A DNA stretch of 64,000 nucleotides, taken from Mesostigma viride. Taxonomy: Eukaryota; Streptophyta; Mesostigmatophyceae; Mesostigmatales; Mesostigmataceae. The DNA is taken from contig RPFO01000584.1 of NCBI GenBank assembly GCA_009746045.1, positions 1,112,343-1,176,342 of the forward strand, in the 5' to 3' direction. The position numbers and the translations under genes are program-made. Below the pieces are notes generated by a model that was not told the origin of the DNA, did not search any database, and worked only from the letters and a program-made list of their open reading frames with translations. This document shows positions 12,901 through 24,900 of this stretch, in pieces. Numbering within the stretch: position 1 is the first letter of the stretch; every line of letters starts with the position of its first letter.

Positions 12901-15900
12901 CAGCACCGCTGGCTGAGGTTGTCGATCACGCGCGTGGCGTCCAGAGCATTATTGACCATGCGCAGCGGTGGCCGCGAGCTGTAGACAAAGTCAAACTGGC
13001 GAAAGTCGGCAATGCTATTGGCCGGGATGGGCAGCATGGAGCGGAAGCGGCGCCACTGCTCGTGGAGCGTGGGGGTGGATACGAGACGCTGCACGTTCTG
13101 CTCGTCCTTGTATATCACCTGCAGGGGTAGGCGTGGGGGAGGAGTTGGGGGGTGTTGGGATTGGGAGGTATGGGTGGGGAAAGGGGGTGTATCAGTGGGG
13201 AAAGGGGAGTTAGGGGTGGGGGAAAGGGGAGTTAGGGGGGGGGGAAAGGGGGATGGGGATGAGGGGGATGAGGGGGATGAGGGGGATGAGTCGGGGGTGT
13301 TGGGATTGGGAGGTATGGGTGGGGGAAGGGGGTGTATCAGTGGGGGAAAGGGGAGTTAGGGGTGGGAGAAAGGGGAGTTAGGGGTGGGGGAAAGGGTAGA
13401 TGGGGATGAGGGGGATGAGGGGGATGAGGGGGATGAGTCGGGGGGTGTTGGGATTGGGAGGTATGGGTGGGGGAAGGGGGTGTATCAGTGGGGGAAAGGG
13501 GAGTTAGGGGTGGGAGAAAGGGGAGTTAGGGGTGGGGGAAAGGGTAGATGGGGATGAGGGAAAGCGTCATGATTGCGCATATCCCAGGCCAGATTGAGCC
13601 CCCTTTCCACTGTACCTGGCTAGTGCATGGGTAGGGCGGTATTAGCGCCACATCTGGCTACAGACGCATCCTACAAAAACGCATGATAATCAGGATTTCA
13701 GGCATGCTCGGTAGCCGTGCACAAATACTTGTGATATATAGGGGCCTAGGCATGCCCATAAGTAGCAAATATGCCCATAACCTAGGCGTGCACAAACATC
13801 TCTCTCCCAGATGGCCCCTGGACACATGGTATAGAGACCAATTGATGAGAGACCTGATTGGACCCAGTAGCTACCTCATCCGCTACGCATCGCATGGCCA
13901 AGCAGTCGCCTGCACCAGTCGCCTCAAGCACCAGCAACACTTGTTCCCTCACCTTGATGAAGCGGAAGCAGGGTTTGTTCATCTCATTGAAGGTGACGGT
14001 GATGCAGCAATCCGCCACCTGGTCGGCATGGCCAGGCGACGTACAGGCACCGGCCATGTGCAGGCACATCATTGGCGCGCACAGGCATATGGCACGTAGA
14101 GGCACGGGGTAGATATAGGAACAAGGCGCGGTCCAAACACAGGGTCCCACAAAAGGTCGCCCAGTAAGCGATGTCAGGCGTCGGCGAGCAATGTCCGGCA
14201 GCAAGCATCAAAACGGAACATGCCGCAGCTATGCTATGCAGACGCAGCTTTGCTGCGCGTTACCTTTTGTGTCTGACTAATCAGATGTGCTTTGATGGGC
14301 AAGGCGTCCAAGGGACAGTATGCACATGCTTGCCTTTCGGGCGCGTGGAAGCCGTAAGTATTTCGGTTCTAGGAATGCAGGCTGGCAGGTTGCGCACGTG
14401 CATGGTAGGCGGTGAAAGACCCACCATGCTCCGGCCAGCCCTGTGGTTCCTACTTGTTATTTCCGCAAGCACAAAAACCGACAACCTTCCGACCAGTTTT
14501 CCTTCATCCATTCTCCCCCCCCCCGCAATCCTTGACTGTGCAAGTGTACTAGGGATGCATGTCCCTGTGATACTCCGCGCACATATCAGCGCCCCCCATC
14601 ATCCTTGCTTACGCCTGAAGCTACCCAGGGAAATGGATAAGTGGATGCCTAAGGAGGTGCCTAACTACATGCCTAAAAAGATGTGGATGCCTAAAAGGAG
14701 ATGCTAGGGGAGCTCCCCGGGTAGATGCCAAAGGGATGCCAAAGGGGATGCCTAAGTAGATGTGCCTAAGTAGATGCCAAATGGGGTGCCTAAGTAGATG
14801 CCAAGAGGGTGCCTAAGAAGATGCCAAGGGAATGCCTAAGTAGATGTGCCTAAGTAGAAGTTTGAGTAGTTGCCCGAAAGAGGCGCCTACGCTGTAGCGC
14901 CGCTCACCTCGTCCTGCTCCATGCACTGCACGGGGCTCATGCCGACAAACTCGTCCGACGGTGCCGCCACAAAGCACAGCGTGAGCTCGCCCGCGGCCAC
15001 CCACATGAGCGGCAGCAAAAAGTTGAAGGAGCCGCGGATGAAGCCCCGGCCAGCGCGGATGAGCTTGGTGATGCGGAGCGAGCTGGTTTGGCGGTCCGAA
15101 TGCATACCCACAGTATTATGAAAAGAAGGGGAGAACACACACATATAGTAAAAGAGTGCAGTTTGCATACAGCTGCATGGTGATGCACAGGGAGCAAGGA
15201 GACAATCGGGAGACCATGCTTTGAAGGATGGGGATGAGGAGGCATTCATAGTAAGCCTGTAATGCGTAGCATGGGTGTAATATGTTATGCAGAGAGAGCT
15301 GTGATGGGACAAGGGGACCATGGTAGTAAGACAGCCTCGATACAATGGCACGAGTGGTTAGCGATGATTGTAGATAAATAAGGTTTTGAGATGTTGAAAA
15401 CGCTGCAAAAGGCGGTGGTGAGTACGGCCCGTGGAGGGAATGCTGAGACTTTAGCAAAATCCGCGCGGGGGGTGGTGAGGGCAAGAAATGAAAGGGCAGG
15501 TCTTTGCCTTGAATTGCGGCCAGCCATGCTGAGGTAGACACGTGCAGTGCGCATGCCAGCAGAGGTGGGTGGGCAGTGCCCATGCATAAGCAGCAGTGGC
15601 CCTTGGCACAAGCAATGTGCAACAGGGGCCCGTTCAGCGAGTTGTGGCCACGATGCAAGCACGAGTTGCGAGGGTACATGGGAACGGATGCCCCGTTTGA
15701 GAAGCAGACAAAGCAGGAAGGTAGAGGTGGGAATGGTAAGGCAGTGCAGCCCAGCAACCCATCTGACAAAAGGCGGGCAACCAAACTGGCAGCACGTCCA
15801 GCAAGGAAACCAGCATCCGCCGAAAGGCATGCTGCACACATCATCATGTCCAGGGCACACCACCTGAAAAAATCCAGATATCCAACTTTTGAGGGCCTAC

Positions 15901-18900
15901 CTACCCCTCCAAGCCCACGCACATTTCCCAGTCCACACACCTTTCCAGGTTGACCTTTGCGATTGGGTCGAGCGGCGTGCCGTCCGCACGGTAGGCGCTG
16001 AGGTACCCGTTGAGCAACAGCTGCGCCTCCCTCACGTCATCGTCCGCCATCTGGACAAAAGCGCGGACCATGGTGCTCTTGCCCGCGACCAGCGGCACGT
16101 TGTGCTGCCAGTCCTGCACCGACTGCGTGACTTCGATCGCCACCAGCTGCGCGCGAGAGGCCGGGCGCAGCTGGCTGCTGCACGTCGCATTGTTGCCTGC
16201 GCTGTCCGTGGCCACCCACGTGACCGTCGTCGTCACGTCCTTGGGGAAGCTCGTGGGCGTGAAGGAGACCACGTACACGCCGCTGTTGTCTGTGATGGTC
16301 GGCGTGAGGAACGCCAGTGCGGCCGCGGGGCAGCCCGTCCCGTAGGGGGCGTACACGCCCGTTTGGTCGCAGTCAATCCCCTTGAACGACGGGTTGACGT
16401 CAACGCTAATCGGTTGGGGGCACTCAACTGAGTCAATCGGTTGGGGGCACTCGAGAATCGGCGGAACGACATCGTCGGAGCAGGTGCCCGTGAGACCGGT
16501 TCCTGACGTCGAGACCAGCGCGGCCACTAGGTATAACTCTGGCACGCAACCGGTGAGCAGCGGGTTGTGGGAGACATCGAGAGTGAGCAGGCGCTGCAGC
16601 TGGCCCAGCTCGGGCGGGATCGTGCCCGTGAGGCGGTCCGAGGACAGGCGGAGCTTGGTAAGGGACGATAGACGCGACAGCTGCGGGGGAATGGTGCCTG
16701 CGGGAATGATATCACAAGGGAAAGAGAAGCACGGGAGCCGAGGAAACATAGGATCTCAGTTTTACTTGAAATAAAATACTACTCCTATATCCATGAATAA
16801 AGCAGGTTATGACATTCTGTACCAAGTGCCATGTTGTATAAAACACTCACGAGTAATATCAAGCATACTGCAGGTTCAGTATAAGTGCCAAGTTATAAAG
16901 CACACGTGAGTAACATCAAGCAGACTGCTATGATCATGTGAGCATGTGGGAAGCAGGTGTGCCACACACCAGGGCTTTCCCTGTATAACCAGCAGATGAT
17001 CCCCTGGGGCTTGCCTGGTAGCTAACTAGCCACTCTCTGAACCAGTTGGCATGCGCACACCTCACAGCACACATGCAGCTACCAGGCAACCCACAACTGC
17101 TAGAGGTGACACGACCACAATGCATATAAACCCCACAATGGGTACATCAGCAAATCACGTGCATCTGTGTACGCAGGTGGACAGGACACAACCCAAAGAA
17201 ATGGCTATAATGGGAATGAGGCAGCCAGGACCGCAGGCGAGAGGCCCCAGCACGGCGGACGCAGGATCAGCCTAGGGGTACCCTCTTTGGCAGGTTCAAC
17301 AGGGGCAAAAGCGAGCAATACAATTGGCCATGAGTGCAATGGCACTGGCAAGGCCATGACAACCCCACAGGCACGCTCACAACAGAAGATTTAGTATACA
17401 TAGATGTACTCGCAAAGTAGTTGTAAAGATAGTGCCCCCCCGCCCTTCCCCCCCTTCCCCCCCTTCCCCCCCTCCCCTGTGGGCTAAAAAGTATCTAAGT
17501 TTCCGTTGGGCCCCCCCCTCCCTTCCCCCCCTTGCTGTCCTGGAATCGACTTCCCCCCCGCGTACCCATGAGCTGGTTGCCCGAGAGGGAGAACCGCTGG
17601 AGCGAGGTGAGGAACTGTCCCATCTCAAATGGGATGGTGCCAATGAAGCTGTTATGGTGCAGGTGCAACTCCTCCAGGCTGGGGAACCACTCCCACAGGA
17701 GTGACTGCAGCAGGCCCGTGAACTGGTTATTGTGCAGGTGCAGCGTCCGCAGCTTGCGGGGGTTGCCGGCATACGGCACCCCGTAGTTGAGGTTGGACGC
17801 GATCTGGTTGTTGTCCACTTTGAGCTCCTCCAGCTCCGGCGCGGACGTCAGAATAAAGTCGATGTCAAAGGTGTCGATCAGGTTCTCGTGGAAGTGGCTG
17901 GTGGTGACACGCCGTCACGGTGTTGGGGAGGCAGCATGCAATTGCAATGGCAGCGTGGGATGGCCATGGCAGCGCGGGATGGCCATGGCAGCGTGGGATG
18001 GCAACCCAGCAGGGCGACGCGCCAAGAGTCAATACAATATGGACTGCGTTCGGTAAACTGTCTTTATGGTAGACAGTTTACGTCACATATAATCAGATAG
18101 TGCCTGTAAACGTGTTAAGAAATGAAGCTGCTATGGTGTCCTAGGTCATCGAAATCATTTACTATCCTCACATCTAAACAGGATGTGACCACTGGGAAAG
18201 GCCAGAACTCACTTTTCATCCAACAAGGGTAGACACAGTGAATGCGCCAGAACTCACTTTTCATCCAACAGGGGTAGACACAGTGGATGCGCCAGAACTC
18301 ACTTTTCATCCAACAAGGGTAGACACAGTGGATGCGCCAGAACTCACTTTTCATCCAACAAGGGTAGACACAGTGGATGCGCCAGAACTCACTTTTCATC
18401 CAACAGGGGTAGACACAGTGGATGCGCCAGAACTCACTTTTCATCCAACAAGGGTAGACACAGTGGATGCGCCAGAACTCACTTTTCATCCAACAAGGGT
18501 AGACACAGTGGATGCGCCAGAACTCACTTTTCATCCAACAAGGGTAGACACAGTGGATGCGCCAGAACTCACTTTTCATCCAACAAGGGTAGACACAGTG
18601 GATGCGCCAGAACTCACTTTTCATCCAACAGGGGTAGACACAGTGGATGCGCCAGAACTCACTTTTCATCCAACAAGGGTAGACACAGTGGATGTGCCAG
18701 AACTCACTTTTCATCCAACAAGGGTAGACACAGTGAATGCGCCAGAACTCACTTTTCATCCAACAAGGGTAGACACAGTGGATGCGCCAGAACTCACTTT
18801 TCATCCAACAAGGGTAGACACAGTGGATGCGCCAGAACTCACTTTTCATCCAACAAGGGTAGACACAGTGGATGCGCCAGAACTCACTTTTCATCCAACA

Positions 18901-21900
18901 AGGGTAGACACAGTGAATGCGCCAGAACTCACTTTTCATCCAACAAGGGTAGACACAGTGGATGCGCCAGAACTCACTTTTCATCCAACAGGGGTAGACA
19001 CAGTGGATGCGCCAGAACTCACTTTTCATCCAACAAGGGTAGACACAGTGGATGCGCCAGAACTCACTTTTCATCCAACAGGGGTAGACACAGTGGATGC
19101 GCCAGAACTCACTTTTCATCCAACAGGGGTAGACACAGTGGATGCGCCAGAACTCACTTTTCATCCAACAAGGGTAGACACAGTGGATGCGCCAGAACTC
19201 ACTTTTCATCCAACAGGGGTAGACACAGTGGATGCGCACAAGAGAGGGAGGAGAGGCGCGATGCACGGCAGGCCCATTCATACCTGCGGATGCCAGATAG
19301 AGATAGCTTGCCTGCACACTATTAGGGCCACATATGCCCAGGGGACAGTGGCCACTCGTGAAACTTCCACAGCATCTATGAGGCTGAAATCAAACTAATT
19401 GAACCATGAGCGGAAAACGCGGTCGACATAAAGGAACATGAAGCACCACCACGTGCTCAGGCTGCTCCCCCTCCACCTGCCTCCTCCACCTGCCCCCCCA
19501 CAAGCCAGTGGCACAGTGGTGGGCTGCAAGACGCTGTTGCCCACACTACGCTGGCATGGCAGCTCACGGGAAATAAACAAGTACTACTGTCATACTGGTA
19601 TCATATATGAATACATAGTATGTTAAATAACAAACATATAGAAATATTGTATCATTTGCTTATCCTGCTATGAATCCATTTCGCCCAGGCAGGGGCGCTG
19701 GCGTGCTCAGGTGTGCTCAGGGGTGGCACGCACGCTCTGCGCAGGGCCGCGAACAGGGGATCCGTTTGCGCGAGCTTCCTCCTCGCGCCGCCGATAAGGG
19801 ACTGGCAGACGAACGAGATGTCCGGATGCACGCCCGGGACGGCCAGCGGCAGCGAGCCCGAGAGCTGATTGTTGTCGACGTAGCTGATGATGTGGCGAGG
19901 AAGGGAGGGGAGGCGGACAGACATGCGCATATTTTGACCAGTGACCGGTGACTATTGCGGGAAGCATACGCATTTCCATGCAGTGACTGATGAGCGCCTG
20001 ATGCGTGTCTCGTGAGCCCTGCCAACTTATGTCACCATCGCGGGCACATGCGCACGAGATGGTGGTGACCTGTCAACTTCCACGGTCAAAATGTACTTTA
20101 AACTCGTCTACTAGCAACGCCTACTCTGTGTTGTCACAAACGTCCCGAGTCATCCAAGGAAGCACAGGATGACTATTATCCATGCAGGAAGTAACATGGC
20201 ATAGTTGCCATCGATCAATGCACCGTGGGTTACACTGGGCAGTGCCCCAAGGACGTTTTCAGTGCCACAAGGTACACCAAACACCACGGGGAAGGCGAGA
20301 GAGGTGGAAAGGCAGAGAAGGTGGCAGGGAGAGAAGGAGGGCCGACTTGGAGGACTTGGGACAGGACCATGGAAAGCCGAACGGGGGCAAAACCAAACAA
20401 GGCAATGAGATTAAGGGAAAGAGGCAAAGGGGAAGACTTGACAGCTGCTGTGACACGAGGGGAAAAGAGAGAGCATTCATGGGTGCGCGCGTTTGCACGG
20501 GTGCATGAAGTGCTTGGGTTAGTGTGGTGCAACCGGTGAAGGGTCGCGTGATGTGCCACCGGTGGCTGGGTTCGTTGCATGAGCCCGCACGTTGCTCATT
20601 CCTTTCGTACATGGACAAGGTAGGGCCGACCCCATCCACTTGAACCACAACTTACACCCGCATCCACACAAGGCAGGGGCGGCCAGCACTCACAAACAAG
20701 GGATGGTCGCACACTTACATCTCTGCGATGGAGCCGAGGCCATACGCGAAGGGGACGGTTCCAGAGAACCGGTTCTGTGCAAACGAGCTGTCACGGTGCA
20801 ACAGGGGAAAGGAAGCAGGCACCAGAAATGCAGGTAAGGTGGGACGATGAGTGCGTATGGAGTCAACGAATGTGTGGCTTGGGGAAAAGGAGAAAGACTG
20901 GGGGAGAGGGGGAAGGGGGAGACAGAGGGGGTGCTGAGAAAGAGGTGGCGGGAGGGTCACAGCAGGAGGACAGACTTGAGCTAATGCCTGGAACTATAGA
21001 GTGCAGGTGCATGCACTTGATCCATCTGGTAAGAGAAACAGTGCATCACCAAACATGAATTTTGTCCATTTGGAGAAAAACAGTGCACCGCCCTGCAGGC
21101 GCCGCGCCCTTTCCGTCGGGCCACACCCACCGCTGACCAAGGAACTTCCCCGTGGGGTTACCAGGGCGCCTTCAGCACAAGGTCGAACACGAGCATGTCT
21201 ATGAGGGCACGGATGTGGCAGCATGTGTGGGCAGGCGATGGTACAGCAGGTATGGTGCGTACGCACCTACAGGAACAGAGTGTGTCGGGAACGGTGCATA
21301 ACGCATCATACCTTACCCAGCATGCACGGTTCATTCTTGTCAGCAGGTACTCCAGTGAACCCCTCAACCCTACGTGATCACGCCTAAATATATACCATTT
21401 CGAGAGCAAGGATGACCGACGCCCCGCCCCGGCATCGCCAGACCATAAGATGGCGGCAACAATGCCACCAGCAATCCTGCCAACAGAACATCAGTTACTG
21501 TGAAGAATTCAGGGATGCAGGCTTCATGCGCCACGGTAAACACAGCAGCACTGCCAGTCTCTGTTAGCAGCGCACTAGCCAAAGTTTCACGCGCCGACCG
21601 AGGTCGCGCACTCACACTTTCTCGAGGTCGAGGTTCAGGTGGTTGGGCAGATACCCGCTGAGGAGGTTGTTGCTCATGTCCCTGCAGGGCGGCGTGAGGA
21701 AGCAGCTCACAACGGTGAGGGCAGCAAGGGGTTGGTAGTCCAATTGAAGCCGTGCACAGGCTAAGGAGCACACACCTCTCCGCATGTGCGATCACAGGCA
21801 GCACTGGCCATGCTGCCAGGAAAAGCCTGGGCTCGTCTGCGTGTGAAGGATGCCTAAGCTACGTCCAGGTGACTGGCATGCGATTCAGAAATAGGGGTCG

Positions 21901-24900
21901 TGACAGCTTGGCCTTGTGAGATGGCATGTTGGGGGTTATTGCGGACAGAAACAGTGGTAACATTACCACTTGCCAAAACTCATCCAGCACCGAGCCCTAG
22001 TGTACACCCCCATGCACCATCTACCATGAAGACTTGAAAAACGGCTTTGGCCTCAGTTCCATCCCACATTTAACACTCAGGCCTGGTCTACACGGAAAAA
22101 AAAGTGAAAGTTGGAGCGGGTCAAGCAGCAGATGCGAGGGCCGACGGAATCGGTCTATCTGTATCAGCAAGCAGAGAGTTCGGAATCCTAGAATCGTCTT
22201 TTCGGCCCGCACCTAACTTACCTTTTTGGCCCGGGTTTAGGCGCAAAATTCTCTCGGGGAGGCCTCCCCAAAGAACTTGGTTTTCCCCTTGAACCCAAAG
22301 AGGAAACTCATAGCCAGACCTGGCCCGATGCTAGTAGACACCGCTTGCGTGGCATACGTTTGAAATCTTAAACGTGGGTAGGTATGTAGCGGCGAGGTTT
22401 TCTGCACCTTAGCAACGCGTGAGAGGTCCCATATTGGGAATTTCGGCGTCTCCTGGTCGCTGCCAGGCAAGGCCGATGCGAAGCTTGGCACCGGCCTTTG
22501 TAGTCCAAACTATGATGATGAGGATGCGTACCTGGGTTGGCTGACTCTCAATCACTTAGCGAATTTATGTGACGACGAGATCCCAGACCTCTGGGACTCG
22601 GACGATGAGGATGAGGAGCGCCCGAGTAAGCGACGGCATGTGTATGGCAAAGCGGACGACAAGAAGCGCATCCGCGTCACCATGGGGCAGCACTGCGACT
22701 CTCTAATCCGGACTGAGTGTAAAAACTGGTACAAAGTGACGAAGCCGCGCTTCTGGGAGATGGCTGCGCAGCTCGTGGCATTGTACCCAGCGGTCGACAC
22801 CGTCAAGGCGGCCAATGCATCGCCTGGCGGGGCCGTGCCGCCAGAGTTACAGTTGAGCATGTGGCTGCACTTTGCTGCCGGAGGCCACCCTGTTGACGTC
22901 ACGGACTTCCACAGCGTACACAAGTCGACAATGTACAAGTGCATCAACAAGGTGACGTTCTGGATAATTGCGACATACACCTTTGACTTCCCGTGGACCA
23001 ACGAGCAGGGCGCGATGACCAAGGTTGGAGCCGGATTCGCTCGGGCGAAAGGATGCCCGGTCATTTCCTGGTGCATAGGCGCCCTCAACAGGATACCTGT
23101 CGACATTAAGAAGCCGCGGCCGGCCGAGTGCAGGAACAATCCCCAGCAATACTGTCACAGAAAGGGGTTCCCATCTCTCTGTCTCCCGGCGATCTGCGAC
23201 TCAGACTGCAAGTTTACGTGGGTGTGTCCATGAAAACCTGCGGAAGCACGCATGATCCCGTCGCATTTGAGGTGTCAAGTCTCCCCGACGCCTTCGCAGA
23301 GAATCCACCTCCCAAGGGGTAATCCATCGTGGCGGATGAAGCATATCCGCTGCGGACCTGGCTGATCACCCCCTACTCTGGCAGGAGTCTTACTAAGGAC
23401 AAGGACTCTGCGAATTAAAACATCAGCCTCTTTCACAGCGACATCGAGCCTGCCTTCTGGATTCTCACCCGGCCCTTTGGCGCGCTGCGCCGCCCTTTGG
23501 AGATGAGCCTCAAGTCCGCAGTCGACCTCGTGTCTGCGATCATGTTGGTGCACAACATCTGCCGACAAGACGGGGAGCGCGAGCCACCCCCCCCTTGCAT
23601 AGATGATGTCCAGGAGGGGGACGCAACGAGGCCTTTGTTCCAGAGCAGGGTAGCAGCCTGTCACCCACCTCTTCGCCCTAGGCGTTGGGCAGTGGAAATC
23701 AGGGATGAACTTTGTGCCGCATTGAAGGACGCGGGGTATGCCCGCCCTGCGCCCAATAAGAGGGGGCGGCATCAGGTCAACCAAGGCAGGGACTGAATTG
23801 CAAAGGCGCGCTATTATCCGTCCTTTGCATAGGCGTGCGCATTCTTGGCACCCCACGTGTTGACAGCCGGCAGTGCTTTGCACACGACATGCTCCGGCAT
23901 AGAATGCATCAATCAAAGACTCTCTACCTGAAGCATGCAATGTCACGTCTTCCGAAACTTTGACTGACATGCAGAACACGGTGGTACTTACTGGTGTGAC
24001 GAGGAGAGCAATGGGGAGGTGGGTAGCTGATTTACCTTGTAAGTGGGGTGAGTGGGGGTGAGTGGGGGAGGTGGGGAACTGATTTAATTTATGAGTTGCA
24101 TGAGTGGGGGTGAGTGGGGGAGGTGGGGAGCTGATTTTATTTATGAGTGGGGTGAGTGGGGTGAGTGAGGGAGGTGGGGAGCTGATTTTATTTACGAGTG
24201 GGGTGAGTGGGATGAGTGAGGGAGGTGGCTAGCTGATTTAATTTATGAGTGGGGGTGAGTGGGGGAGGTGGGTAGCTGATTTACTCTATGAGTTGGGTGA
24301 GTGGGGTGAATGGGGTGAGTGGGGGAGGTGGGGAACTGATTTAATTTATGAGTTGCATGAGTGGGGGTGAGTGGGGGAGGTGGGGAGCTGATTTTATTTA
24401 TGAGTGGGGTGAGTGGGGTGAGTGAGGGAGGTGGGGAGCTGATTTTATTTACGAGTGGGGTGAGTGGGATGAGTGAGGGAGGTGGCTAGCTGATTTAATT
24501 TATGAGTGGGGTGAGTGGGGGAGGTGGGTAGCTGATTTACTCTATGAGTTGGGTGAGTGGGGTGAATGGGGTGAGTGGGGGAGGTGGGGAGCTGATTTAA
24601 TTTATGAGTGGGGGTGAGTGGGGTGAGTGGGATGAGTGGGGAACTGATTTAATTTACGAGTGGGGTGAGTGGGATGAGTGGGGGAGGTGGGGAACTGCTT
24701 TAATTTATAAGTGGGATGAGTGGGGTGAGTGGGGGAGGTGGGGAACTCATTTAATTTATGAGTGGGGTGAGTGAGGGAGGTGGGGAACTGATTTAATTCA
24801 TGAGTGGGGTGAGTGGGGTGAGTGGGGGAGGTGGGGAACTGCTTTAATTTATGAGTGGGATGAGTGGGATGAGTCGGGGAGGTGGAAAGGTGATTTAATT

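Noticed and set aside
15285-15940. Minus-strand open frames of 192 and 274 residues
   Set aside because: They lie in the intron between exons 25 and 26, show no family pattern, and the phase of the flanking exons excludes them.
18115-19398. 400-residue and 386-residue open frames over the 45-bp array
   Set aside because: Same artefact: both strands are open and the array is intronic.
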